64,000 bases of DNA from Melittangium boletus DSM 14713 (lineage in GTDB: Bacteria; Myxococcota; Myxococcia; Myxococcales; Myxococcaceae): assembly GCF_002305855.1 (NCBI RefSeq), contig NZ_CP022163.1, forward strand, positions 9,739,765-9,803,764. The letters are read 5' to 3'. Positions within the stretch are counted from its first letter, which is position 1. Each line of letters opens with the position of its first letter. The notes under the pieces were generated by a model. That model ran no database searches. It was given only the letters and a program-made list of their open reading frames with translations, and had not been told where the DNA came from. Of the stretch, positions 27,404 to 36,700 are shown piece after piece. The translations under genes were made by a program, and so were the position numbers.

Positions 27404-28281
27404 GTGCGCGCTCCCTTGTTCTCGATGAGGTCCAGCAGATAGCGCCCGTACTCGTTCTTGCGCATGGGGTGCGCGAGCTCGGCCACCTGGGCGCTGGTGA
27501 TGTAGCCCATGCGGTAGGCGATCTCCTCGGGGCACGCCACCTTGAGGCCCTGACGGTGCTCGATGATCTGGATGAAGTTGCTGGCCTCCATCAGCGACTC
27601 GTGGGTGCCGGTGTCCAGCCACGCGTACCCACGGCCCATCAGCTCCACCTGGAGCTGCTTCTGGCGGAGGTAGGTGATGTTGACGTCGGTGATCTCCAGC
27701 TCGCCGCGCGCCGAGGGCTTGAGCTCCCGGGCGATGTCCAGCACCTGGTTGTCGTAGAAGTACAGGCCCGTCACCGCGTAGTTGGACTTGGGCTGGGCCG
27801 GCTTCTCCTCGAGGCTCAAGGCGTGGCCCTGGGCGTCCAGCTCCACCACGCCATAGCGCTCGGGATCCTTCACGTAGTAGCCGAAGACGGTGGCGCCCGA
27901 GGTGCGCGCCGCCGCCCTCTGCACCTGCTCGCTCAGGCCGTGGCCGTAGAAGATGTTGTCGCCGAGGATGAGGGAGACGGGATCCCGGCCCACGAACTCG
28001 CGGCCGATGATGAAGGCCTGCGCCAGTCCGTCGGGGCTCGGCTGCACCGCGTACTGGAAGTTCACGCCCCACTGCTTACCCGTGCCGAGCAGCTCCTCGA
28101 AGCGCGGCAGATCCGAGGGGGTGGAGATGATCAGGATGTCCCGGATCCCCGCCAGCATCAGCGTGGTGAGCGGGTAGTAGATCATCGGCTTGTCGTGGAT
28201 GGGCAGCAGCTGCTTACTGACCACGCGGGTGAGCGGGTACAGACGCGTGCCGGAGCCCCCGGCCAGAACGATTCCCTTCAT
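27400..28281 (-). CDS. rfbA: Glucose-1-phosphate thymidylyltransferase
   Basis: The 293-residue enzyme matches RmlA closely in length. The nucleotidyltransferase motif LAGGSGTRLYPLT at the N-terminus and SKQLLPIHDKPMIYYPL give the dTTP-binding site; LGDNIFYG, EEKPAQPKSNYAVTGLYFYD and YAWLDTGTHESL are further hallmarks. It makes dTDP-glucose from glucose-1-phosphate and dTTP, the first step of dTDP-rhamnose synthesis, and in the family is feedback-inhibited by dTDP-rhamnose. A promoter candidate lies about 80 bases upstream, so rfbA and rfbC may also be expressed separately from rfbB and rfbD. Confidence 0.97.
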   Translation of the reverse strand: MKGIVLAGGSGTRLYPLTRVVSKQLLPIHDKPMIYYPLTTLMLAGIRDILIISTPSDLPRFEELLGTGKQWGVNFQYAVQPSPDGLAQAFIIGREFVGRDPVSLILGDNIFYGHGLSEQVQRAAARTSGATVFGYYVKDPERYGVVELDAQGHALSLEEKPAQPKSNYAVTGLYFYDNQVLDIARELKPSARGELEITDVNITYLRQKQLQVELMGRGYAWLDTGTHESLMEASNFIQIIEHRQGLKVACPEEIAYRMGYITSAQVAELAHPMRKNEYGRYLLDLIENKGART

Positions 28282-28361
28282 GACATCCCTCTCGAGGTCC
28301 CCCCTGGAGCCCGCGCGATCCGGCCCTTCATGCGACGCGCGTCTTCCGGGGACCCGAGGGG

Positions 28362-28391
28362 GCTATATCCGGCCCGGGACGTTCCGTTCAA
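28362..28391 (-). promoter_or_regulatory. Sigma-70-type promoter candidate for rfbA-rfbC
   Basis: On the minus strand TTGAAC (28391-28386), an 18-base spacer and TATAGC (28367-28362) form a good housekeeping promoter. Its -35 element overlaps the stop codon of rfbD. It points into rfbA, leaving a leader of roughly 75 bases. Confidence 0.5.
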
Positions 28392-29287
28392 GCACCGCGC
28401 CCGGCCTGCCACGCGGCGTGGAAGCGCCTCAGGGACTCGCCCAGCGGCAAGGGCTGCGTGAGCAAGCGCTCGCGCGCCTTGTCCACCCGGAGCCCACTGC
28501 GCAGGGGACGAGGGCTCGCCAGGTTCATGTCCGCCAGGCGCGTGGGCGTGATGAGGCCGGCATCGAAGCCGAACACCTCGCACAGGGCCCGGCCGAAGCT
28601 CACCCGGTCCACCACCTCCGCGCCACAGGTGTTCCACACGCCGCCCAGCTTGCGCTCGCCCAGCTCCACGAGCATCGCCGCCACGCTGTCCGCGAAGCTC
28701 GCGGAGACGAACTGATCCTTGAACAGCCGGACGGGCTGCCCCTTCTCCAGGGTGCTCACCAGCCAGGCGCCGAAGTTGGCGCGGCCCGCCGCGGGCCAGC
28801 CATACACCACCGCGGTGCGCGCGATGGCGCACCCGGGCACGAAGGTGCGCGCCGCCTGCTCCGCCATGTGCTTGGTGAGGGCGTAGACGCCGCGCGGATT
28901 GGGCAGCGCCTGCTCGTCATAGGGCCCGTGCTCCCCGTCGAAGACGTAGTCCGTGGACACGTGCACCAGGTGCGCGCCGAGCTTACGCGCGCTCCGGGCC
29001 ACCGCCGCCGTGGCGGTGACGTTCACCGCGAAGGCCTGCTCCGGATCGCGCTCGCACGCATCCAAATCCGTCATGGAGGCCGGGTGGATGATCACCTCGG
29101 GTGCCACGGTCTCGAGGGCGGAGGCCACGTTCCGCTCGTTCGTGAGATCGCACTCCACGTAGGCGTAGGTGACGGGGGTGCGCCGGGGCCCCTTGCCCAG
29201 ACCCACCACCTCATGCCCGGCCCGCTCCAGGAGCGTGCACACCCGGCTGCCGACCAGTCCGTTGGAACCCGTGACGAGAAAGCGCAT
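28388..29287 (-). CDS. rfbD: dTDP-4-dehydrorhamnose reductase
   Basis: ATG 29287, with AGGAG about ten bases upstream, gives 299 residues. It is a short-chain reductase with the NADPH motif TGSNGLVGS at the N-terminus, STDYVFDGEHGPYDE, and the active-site YALTKHMAE (Y-x-x-x-K). It reduces the 4-keto group in the last step of dTDP-L-rhamnose synthesis. It lies 17 bases after rfbB and about 100 bases before rfbA on the same strand. Confidence 0.94.
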   Translation of the reverse strand: MRFLVTGSNGLVGSRVCTLLERAGHEVVGLGKGPRRTPVTYAYVECDLTNERNVASALETVAPEVIIHPASMTDLDACERDPEQAFAVNVTATAAVARSARKLGAHLVHVSTDYVFDGEHGPYDEQALPNPRGVYALTKHMAEQAARTFVPGCAIARTAVVYGWPAAGRANFGAWLVSTLEKGQPVRLFKDQFVSASFADSVAAMLVELGERKLGGVWNTCGAEVVDRVSFGRALCEVFGFDAGLITPTRLADMNLASPRPLRSGLRVDKARERLLTQPLPLGESLRRFHAAWQAGRGA

Positions 29288-29304
29288 GAGAGCGGTCTCC
29301 TGAC

Positions 29305-30324
29305 CTAGCCGTTGAGGCGCGTCTTGTACTGCGTGTCGAAATACTGGCGGTACGCGCCGCTCATCACGCGCTCCCACCAGGCCGCGTTGTCCACGTACCA
29401 GCGCACCGTCGCCTGGATGCCCTGCTCGAAGGTGTGCGCCGGCGTCCAGCCCAGCTCGGTGCGGATCTTCGTGGGATCGATGGCATAGCGCTTGTCGTGC
29501 CCCGGCCGATCCTTCACGAACTTGATGAGGGACTCGGGCTTGCCGAGCAGGCCGAGGATGGCCTTCACGATGTCGATGTTCCTGCGCTCGGAGTTGCCGC
29601 CGATGTTGTAGACCTGTCCCGCGCGGCCCTTCTCCAGCGCCACGAGCAGCGCCGAGCAATGGTCGTCCACGTGGAGCCAGTCCCGCACGTTGGCGCCATC
29701 GCCGTAGACGGGCAGCGGCTTGTCGTGCAGGGCGTTGACCACCATGAGCGGAATGAGTTTCTCGGGGAACTGGTAGCGGCCGTAGTTGTTGGAGCAGCGC
29801 GTCACCACCACATCCAGGCCGTACGTGTGGTGCCAGGCGAGCGCCAACAGATCCGAGCTCGTCTTGGACGCCGAGTAGGGGCTGGAGGGCTGCAGGGGCG
29901 AGTGCTCGGTGAAGGCGCCGGTGGGACCGAGCGAGCCATACACCTCGTCGGTGGAGACCATCAGGAAGCGCTTGATGCCGCGCTCGCGGCTGGCCTCCAG
30001 CAGGTGCTGGGTGCCCAGCACGTTCGTCTTCACGAAGGCGTCGGGGCCCAGGATGGAGCGGTCCACATGGCTCTCGGCCGCCAGGTGCATGACGGCGTCG
30101 ATGCCGTGCAAGGCCATCAGGTGGTCCACGAGCTCGCGGTTGGCCACGTCACCGCGCACGAAGATGTGCTGGGGGTCGCCCTCCAGCTCCTTGAGCGTCT
30201 CGAGGTTGCCCGCGTAGGTGAGTTTGTCCAGGTTGACGATCGTCCATTCCGGCCGAGCCCGGCGCAGGTACTTGACGAGATTGGACCCAATGAAACCGCA
30301 GCCACCCGTGACCAGGACGTTCAT
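29305..30324 (-). CDS. rfbB: dTDP-glucose 4,6-dehydratase
   Basis: ATG 30324 gives 339 residues. The NAD-binding motif is TGGCGFIGSN, followed by HLAAESHVDRSI, the catalytic stretch STDEVYG with Thr/Asp/Glu, and YSASKTSSD (Y-x-x-x-K). GVNNYGRYQFPEKLIPL-type sequence (CSNNYGRYQFPEKLIPLM) confirms the RmlB subfamily. It converts dTDP-glucose to dTDP-4-keto-6-deoxyglucose. It is the first gene of the rfbBDAC set, divergent from a GT4 glycosyltransferase, so dTDP-rhamnose synthesis and its use sit together. Confidence 0.97.
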   Translation of the reverse strand: MNVLVTGGCGFIGSNLVKYLRRARPEWTIVNLDKLTYAGNLETLKELEGDPQHIFVRGDVANRELVDHLMALHGIDAVMHLAAESHVDRSILGPDAFVKTNVLGTQHLLEASRERGIKRFLMVSTDEVYGSLGPTGAFTEHSPLQPSSPYSASKTSSDLLALAWHHTYGLDVVVTRCSNNYGRYQFPEKLIPLMVVNALHDKPLPVYGDGANVRDWLHVDDHCSALLVALEKGRAGQVYNIGGNSERRNIDIVKAILGLLGKPESLIKFVKDRPGHDKRYAIDPTKIRTELGWTPAHTFEQGIQATVRWYVDNAAWWERVMSGAYRQYFDTQYKTRLNG

Positions 30325-30437
30325 CGACAGAACTCGGAGAGTGAAGGTTGGACCGGGCGCCTGACTAGCGAAGGGTCCTCGGTACGTCAAGGCGGCCTTG
30401 TGCGTCGGCCCCGCCACGGATACACGCTGGAGGCATT
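30325..30437. promoter_or_regulatory. Divergent promoter region, rfbB / GT4 gene
   Basis: Leftward, TTGACG (30390-30385) with a 17-base spacer and TAGTCA (30367-30362) could drive rfbB. Rightward, TTGTGC (30398-30403) with a 17-base spacer and TACACG (30421-30426) could drive the glycosyltransferase, though that would leave almost no leader. The -35 elements are better than the -10 elements. Confidence 0.35.
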
Positions 30438-32075
30438 GTGAAAATCCCCTTGAGCAGACGGACGGCCCGGCCCTCCTCGGCCCGGGCGGTCCACCAGCTG
30501 GTGCCCCGACTCGCCTGGGGTGACGCGGTGGGCAACCAGGTGCGCTACCTGCGCGAGCTGCTGCGCGGCTGGGGCTACGCCTCGGAGATCTACGCGGAGC
30601 AGTGGGACGAGGCCTGCCGGGACCAGGTACGGCCCGTGCGCGACTATCCCCGCGAGGCGGACGACACGAGCGCCCTGCTCATCCACCACAGCTTCGAGTC
30701 CCGGCTCGTGCCGCTCATCGCCCGCTCACCGGGACGCAAGGCGCTCATCTACCACAACATCACGCCCGCCCGGCTCTTCGAGGGCTTCGAGCGCAATGTG
30801 GCCCGGGCCTGCGACGCGGCTCGCGACGAGCTCATCGCCCTGCGCCCGCTGGTGGAGCAGGCCTGGGCCTACTCCCGCTTCAGCGCCGAGGAGCTGGTGG
30901 CGGCGGGCTTCCCGCACGTGAGCGAGCTGCCCTTCGCGGTGGACTGGAACGCCTTCGATGTGGCGCCGGATCCCCTGCTGCGCGCCGAGCTGGAGGACGG
31001 CGGCCCCACCCTGCTGTTCGTGGGCCGGGCCGTGCCGAGCAAGCGCATGGACGACGTGCTGCGCGTCTTCACCGCCTGGCAGCGGCTGTATCAGCCCCGG
31101 GCCCAGCTCGTCATCGCGGGCTATCTCAACCGCGCGACGCCCTATGGCGCGTACCTGTACGGGCTCAAGGAGATGCTCGGCGCCGAGCGCGTCCACTTCC
31201 TCGGGCGGGTGAGCGCGGCGCAGCTGTCCGCGTGCTACGCGGCGGCCTCGGTGTACCTGTCCATGAGCCGGCACGAGGGCTTCGGCGTGCCGCTGCTGGA
31301 GGCGATGCATCGCGGAGTGCCCGTGGTGGCCTACGGCGCCGCCGCCGTGCCCGAGACGATGGGGGGCGCGGGCGTGGCCACCCTGACCAACGAGCCCCTG
31401 GAGGTCGCGCGGCTGCTCGCGGCGCTGGAGCGCGACCCCGCCCTCAAGCGGGAGATGATCGCCGCCCAGCACGCCCGCGTGGCCCGGCTCGGCCAGGCCT
31501 CCGTCGCCGATGCCGTGCGGGACTCGCTCCAGCCCTTCCTCGCGGGCACTCCGCGCCCGCCCGAGGTCCGCGCGCGGGCGGGCGACGTGAACCTCGTGTG
31601 CCCGGGCTTCGCGGCCTTCCCCGACGCTCCGGCGTCCCGGCTCGCACGGCGGCTCGCGGAGCGGCTGCCCTCGTGCCGTCTGTTGACCCTGGATCCCTCG
31701 CCGCTTCCGGAGCAGCGCGCGCCCCGGGCGTTGATCATCGGTGGGCAGAGGGTGCACGCCTTCTCGCCGGATGAGCCGTTGTGCCGGGACCCAGACGGAG
31801 AGCTTCCGGGCTCGTCATCGTTGGAGATGGCGCTGCGAACCTCGCGCGGCCCCGCCGTCTTCCTGCCCGCCGACTCATGGATCACCCGGGACACCCTGCC
31901 CCACCTGGCCTCGCGCGCCTGGGGCCTGCGCGACACACGCCAGGACTCCACCGCGTCCGAGGTGGCCACGCACCTGGGCTCGCGGCTGTTCTCCGTTGAT
32001 TTCCACCAGTCTGAATCCGCCGAGAAGGCGCTCGTCCAGGCCCTGCGGCTCCCCGGAGTGTCCCGTGCGTCCTGA
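30438..32075 (+). CDS. GT4-family glycosyltransferase with extra C-terminal domain
   Basis: GTG 30438 follows GGAGG and gives 545 residues. The first 375 or so form a GT-B enzyme: an N-terminal acceptor lobe (HQLVPRLAWGDAVGNQVRYLREL), then PTLLFVGRAVPSKRMDDVLRVF and the GT4 donor signature SRHEGFGVPLLEAMHRGVPVVAYGAAAVPE. The last 170 residues (from about VRARAGDVNLVCPG) are unlike any domain I recognise. It probably adds a sugar to the lipid-linked O-antigen or another surface glycan in the cytoplasm. Its end overlaps the start of the next gene by 11 bases. Confidence 0.85.
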   Translation: MKIPLSRRTARPSSARAVHQLVPRLAWGDAVGNQVRYLRELLRGWGYASEIYAEQWDEACRDQVRPVRDYPREADDTSALLIHHSFESRLVPLIARSPGRKALIYHNITPARLFEGFERNVARACDAARDELIALRPLVEQAWAYSRFSAEELVAAGFPHVSELPFAVDWNAFDVAPDPLLRAELEDGGPTLLFVGRAVPSKRMDDVLRVFTAWQRLYQPRAQLVIAGYLNRATPYGAYLYGLKEMLGAERVHFLGRVSAAQLSACYAAASVYLSMSRHEGFGVPLLEAMHRGVPVVAYGAAAVPETMGGAGVATLTNEPLEVARLLAALERDPALKREMIAAQHARVARLGQASVADAVRDSLQPFLAGTPRPPEVRARAGDVNLVCPGFAAFPDAPASRLARRLAERLPSCRLLTLDPSPLPEQRAPRALIIGGQRVHAFSPDEPLCRDPDGELPGSSSLEMALRTSRGPAVFLPADSWITRDTLPHLASRAWGLRDTRQDSTASEVATHLGSRLFSVDFHQSESAEKALVQALRLPGVSRAS

Positions 32076-32553
32076 AGAACTCCTCTCCACGTCACCCAGC
32101 CCCGAGCGTCTGGCGGAACAAGCCCGGGAGGTGCCCGAGCCCCCGGCCGACAAGCTGGAGGCGATGCGCGAGCTGCTCGCCGCGTCCCAACGCGCCCAGG
32201 CGGAGACGGAGTGGCCCCCCCTCCTGCAGATCCCGCGCACGAAGAAGGACAGCCGCTACGCGGAGCCGCCCACCTCGCACCGCACGGGCGTGGTGGGTCC
32301 CGCCCTGGTGACGGCCAAGCGCGCCTTCCGGCTCGTCTTCCAGCCCTTCATCAACGAGATGCTGCGCAAGCAGGTGGAGTTCAACGAGGCCATCCTCGAC
32401 TCGCTCGCCCTCATCTACGAGCAGCAGCGCGAGGAAACCCGGGCCCAGAGCGCATGGCGCCGCGAGGTGATGGCGCGCCTGAACGCACTGGAGAAGCCCA
32501 CCGAGCCCCCCGCTCCCACGCCAGCCCCGGGACGCAAGCGCCGGGGCGCCTGA
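32065..32553 (+). CDS. Small protein sharing a helical module with the giant glycosyltransferase
   Basis: GTG 32065 overlaps the end of the GT4 gene by 11 bases and gives 162 residues. No known domain is recognised. Residues 69-120 form a predicted helical segment of the type SHR...VTAKRAF...QPFINEMLRKQVEFNEAILDSL. This resembles two segments in the large glycosyltransferase encoded at 33790-37635: SHRKQLG...AAKTAL...KPFHIELLRPQHAFNHEMVAVL and SHRKKGLG...FAKKSY...QPVLGQVLERQRRWNEAAVRLL. The N-terminus is acidic and Pro-rich and the C-terminus is basic (PGRKRRGA). A docking or scaffolding role between glycosyltransferases is possible. Confidence 0.7.
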   Translation: MRPEELLSTSPSPERLAEQAREVPEPPADKLEAMRELLAASQRAQAETEWPPLLQIPRTKKDSRYAEPPTSHRTGVVGPALVTAKRAFRLVFQPFINEMLRKQVEFNEAILDSLALIYEQQREETRAQSAWRREVMARLNALEKPTEPPAPTPAPGRKRRGA

Positions 32554-32556
32554 CGC

Positions 32557-32937
32557 TCACGGCTTCGCGTAGCCGAGCGCCCGCGCATCCAGTTGATGAC
32601 GGGAGGGCTCGTGGCGGAAGGTCACCCAGCCCTCGCGCTCCGATTGCCGGGGGACGTAGGGAAGGAAGAACTCGGCCTGCTCCAGCACCCGCTCCCCATC
32701 GCGCAACACCACGCCCACCCGCACCTGCTCGGCCACGATGTCGCCCCGGTTCAACACCTTGACGGGCACGCGCCAGCCATCGGCGCCCTGGCTCGCCCCG
32801 CCCAGGGTGATGACGAGATCTGGCGGCGCGTCCCCGGCCGTCCACGCGTCCACCGCCACGTAGCCCAGCACCAGGGCCACGAGCACGCAGCTCAGCAGGA
32901 AGACGACGCCCTCGAGCCAGTTCCTGTTCGCCTTCAT
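32557..32937 (-). CDS. TIGR02588-like small membrane-anchored protein
   Basis: ATG 32937 overlaps the stop of the neighbouring membrane protein gene (ATGA) and gives 126 residues. One N-terminal membrane helix (WLEGVVFLLSCVLVALVLGYVAV) is followed by an extracytoplasmic beta-sandwich-like part: DLVITLGGASQGADGWRVPVKVLNRGDIVAEQVRV and REGWVTFRHEPSRHQL. The layout and partner gene fit the uncharacterised TIGR02588 family, which is found beside TIGR02587 membrane proteins. The function is unknown. The family names are recalled from general knowledge and need a profile search. Confidence 0.65.
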   Translation of the reverse strand: MKANRNWLEGVVFLLSCVLVALVLGYVAVDAWTAGDAPPDLVITLGGASQGADGWRVPVKVLNRGDIVAEQVRVGVVLRDGERVLEQAEFFLPYVPRQSEREGWVTFRHEPSRHQLDARALGYAKP

Positions 32938-33785
32938 GATTGGATGAGCAGCCTTCCCGCGGACGCTCCGAGGGTCCCCGCGAGTCCCAGGACCACGACC
33001 TGGGCCACGCACACGGGTGGAGCATTGCCGTCGAAGCCCCCGAAGAACCACAGCACCAGGGCACTGGCGACCAGCGCCACGGCGTAGGTGACGAAGGTCC
33101 CCGCCACCACGTCCCAGGGCAGGCTCTGGCGCGTGAAGCGATGGGCCTGGGTGAAGTCGATCTGGAACAGGATGAGTCCCCCGAGCAGGAGCGACACCAG
33201 CGCCAGCCCCAGCAGCCGCCACGGAGTGGTCTCCACGGCGATCATCAGGATCTCCTCCGTGGGCGCCACGTTGGCCGCGAAGAGCACCGCGCCACAGAAA
33301 GCGATGACGACCTGGGCGGGCACGTGGTCCGCCGCTTCGAGGCGCCGCGAATCCTCTTCGTCCTCCGTGCCCTCCTCGTCATCGCCTCCGGCGCCGAGCT
33401 GCGCGGTGCCCACCGACACACCGATGGCCACCGAGCCCGCTTCCACCACCACCATGCCGACGATCTCCTGGAGGGAGCTGCCCCACTGGATGCGGCCGAT
33501 GAGCCAGAGCACTCCGGCGGACACGAGCAGACCCAGCCCCAGCTCCTCCACCGAGTCCGTGAACACCTCGCTCCAGTCCACGTCCCGGCGGAAGCCTCCG
33601 TAGCGGTTGTAGCCGAGCAGCAACACGAAGGTGGCCACGAAATAGACGAGGAGATTGCCGGGCTGGGAGATGAAGCCCGCCCACCACACCTCCATCGTGT
33701 AGAGGAGCGGCAGGCTGAAGAGCAGCCCCCCGGCGATGCCCCGGCCGTACTCCCGCAGGGACTCCTTGACCGGGCGGCGACGCAT
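32934..33785 (-). CDS. TIGR02587/DUF2391-like integral membrane protein
   Basis: The 283-residue protein has about seven membrane helices, starting GGLLFSLPLLYTMEVWW and including VATFVLLLGYN, GLGLLVSAGVLWLIG, VVIAFCGAVLFAANVAPTEEILMIA and LLGLALVSLLLGGLILF. A very acidic cytoplasmic loop (GGDDEEGTEDEEDS) splits the protein near residue 140. The pattern PLLYTMEVWW and APTEEI fits the uncharacterised DUF2391 family. It is coupled by ATGA to the small membrane-anchored protein, so the two probably form a complex. Both lie within the O-antigen region, but no direct link to glycan synthesis is visible. Confidence 0.7.
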   Translation of the reverse strand: MRRRPVKESLREYGRGIAGGLLFSLPLLYTMEVWWAGFISQPGNLLVYFVATFVLLLGYNRYGGFRRDVDWSEVFTDSVEELGLGLLVSAGVLWLIGRIQWGSSLQEIVGMVVVEAGSVAIGVSVGTAQLGAGGDDEEGTEDEEDSRRLEAADHVPAQVVIAFCGAVLFAANVAPTEEILMIAVETTPWRLLGLALVSLLLGGLILFQIDFTQAHRFTRQSLPWDVVAGTFVTYAVALVASALVLWFFGGFDGNAPPVCVAQVVVLGLAGTLGASAGRLLIQS

Positions 33786-33789
33786 CCCC

Positions 33790-36700
33790 CTACCCCTGAC
33801 CCGAGGCCCGCCGCGGGGACGCGGCCGCCGTCTCGCCGCGCACCAGCGTGTCGTGGACGCGGTCGACCTGGGCTTCCCACGTGGTGCGCAGCACGCGCTC
33901 CACGGCGGCGGTGCGGATGCGCGCTCTCAGGGAGGGGTCCGCCACGGCCGTGCGCAACTGCTCCAGCACACACGAATAGGTGGGCTCGGCGAGCAGGCAG
34001 TTCTTCCCGTGCTCCAGCAACCAGAGGTTGGACGGGTTGTCGTTCGTCACCACGGTGACGCCGCAGGCCATCATCTCGAAGGGCAGATACGAGGGGTGCT
34101 TGGTGAACATGAAGCACAGGCCCACGTCGCACTCGCGGTAGAGGTCCGCCGTCTTCTCGTACGGGAGCACCCCCAGGTTGGTGATGACGCCGTCGAGTCC
34201 GTATTGCGCCGGATTCCAGCGCTCGCCCGCGGTGAGGATTTCCACGGCCGCGCCCCGCTCCGCCTTGAGTTGGCGCAGGGCGGAGATGCCCAGCTCGAAC
34301 GCGTTGCGGTCCGAGGAGGGGCGTCCGTAGAAGAAGATGCGCACGGGGCCCTTACGGGCGGGCCGCGCGTCGTGGAAGACGCTCCGATCCACCGTGGGCT
34401 CGAACCAGCAGCCCTGCATCGGGTGGTGCGAGGTGACGTACTCGTACAGGCCCGAGGTATTGAAGATGCCGTACAGCCCGAGCCGGTACGTCTGCTCGGC
34501 CAGCGCCGAATAGGTGCCCGCGGCGAAGAACTGGGGCTCGTAGTCCTGGACGAAGTAGGCGCGCACGGTGGCGCGAGGATGCGAGAGCACCGGGTACGCG
34601 GAGGTCCACATGGTGGCCACCGCGAGATCGCACTCGGGCAGCTCTCCCACCTCCTGCAGATGGCGCAGCACGCGGAAGCGGCCCGGGGCGTTCGGGTAGA
34701 GCGGCGCCACGCGCGCCTCCAGCTCCGCCTCGGTGACGTTCGGGTTGTTGTAGATGATGAGATCGTTCTGGACCCCATGGCGCGAGCGCAGCAGGTCGGC
34801 GAAGCGCAGCAGCGTGTGGATGCCGCCGTAGGGGTGGTGGAAGGACGGCAGGAACCACGAGACGCGCTCGATGCGGCCCTTGCTCCTCAGCCGTGCCAGA
34901 CGCTCGGGGGCTTCCTCGCGGGCGCGCCGCACCTGCTCGGAGGAATGATCGAGCGCCTTCACATGGTCGGCCACGTGGCGCTGGTGGAGCGCGCGCTCGC
35001 TGGCCTTCTCCTCCCGCGTGCTGGGCAGATCCCTCGCGAGCGTCCGCACCGCCAGCGCCTCGCCGTCCTCCTCGTGGCGCCGCAGCGAACAATCCGTCCC
35101 CTGGAGCGTGAGGAAGGGGTTGTAGAAGGGGTCGCCCGCGGGGCCCAGGTAGGGACGGTACGCGGAGAAGGAGCGCCAGAAGTCGTTCTCCGGAATGGCG
35201 TCCATCCGGCGGCTCGCCGACTCGTGGTGGATGATGCGGGTGTGGGGCGTGTAGACGACGCGCAGTCCCCGGGCCACCAGGCGCAGCCCCAGGTCCACGT
35301 CACTGCCACACAACAGGAACCGCTCGTCGTAACCCTCGAGCTGCTCGAAGAGCTCGCGCCGCAACATCACGCACGCGCTGGTGACGGCCAGGTAGTTGCG
35401 CACCCAGTCGGCGTGACCAAAGGGCGTCCATGTGGCGGTGTCCGGCATGCGCCAGAACGGGTGTCCGGCGAAACCGGTGATGCCCACCACCGCGCCCGCG
35501 TGCTGCACGGTCCGGTCCGGGAAGAGCAGCTTGGCGCCCACCGCGCCCACCTCGGGCCGCTGCGCCTGACCGATGAGCTCATCGAGCCATTCCGGATCGA
35601 CGATCTCCATGTCGTTGTTGAGGAAGAGCAGCAGCTCGCCCCGGGCCTCCCGGGCCGCGAAGTTGTTGATGGCCGGGTAGTTGAAGGGATGGTCCCAGGT
35701 GAGCTTGCGGATGCGCGGATCCGTCAGCGACTCCAGCACCTCGAAGGTCTCCGGCTGGGTGCTGTTGTTGGAGACGAGCAGGAGCTCGAAGTGCGGATAG
35801 CGCGTCTTCTCCAGGAGGGTGCCGGTGAGCATCCGCAGCAGCTCCGGCTTGTCCTTGAACGGGACGATGATGGAGACGAGCGGCGTGCCGCGCACCGGGT
35901 AGCGCACCCGGTAGTGAGCGGGAGCCACCTCCGACACCTCGGCCACTTCACCCCGGCGCGCCAGGTGCTCGCGCAGCGCCCGCACGCCCGCGTCCGAGGC
36001 CGGCACGTCCGAGGCGCGCGCGTGGTACAGGATGCCCGGCACGTGGACGATGCGGCGGACGCGCTCGCTCAGCCGCAGGAGCAGCTCGTAGTTCCGCGCC
36101 TCCTCGAAGCCCTCGCGCATCCCCCCCGCCTCGGTGAGCGGCGCGCGGCGCACCACCACGAAGTGGTGGAGGTAGTTCACACTGCGCAGCAGGTCCGGGG
36201 ACCAGTCCGGCTTGAAGAACGGCCCGAAGCGCCCACCCGAGGCGTCGAGACGATCCTCGTCCGAGTAGATCAACTCCGCGTCCGGCTCGCGCGCCAGCCG
36301 CAACACCACCTCGGCGAGGGCATGGGGCGCGAGCGTGTCCTCTTGCTCGAGGAAGCCGACGAATTCGCCCTCGGCGAGCGCGATGGCCGCGTTGGTGGCG
36401 TGGGCGATGCCGCCATGGGACGGCAGGTGCTGGACACGGATGCGGCGGTCCTGGCGCGCGTAGCGGGCGAGCAGCTCGCGCACGTGGGGCGCCTGGGAAC
36501 CATCGTCCACGAGACACAACTCCCAGTGCTCGTACGACTGCGCGAGAACCGACTCGATGCAGGCGCGCAGGAGGGGCTCGGGGGGGTCGTCCACCGCGAC
36601 CACCAGACTGACGAGCGGACGGGCCGTGAGGTGCGTCAGGGCCTCGGCGGCGCGGGCGATCAGGGCGGGCTCGTGCTCGGCGCACCACTCCGGGTAGCCG

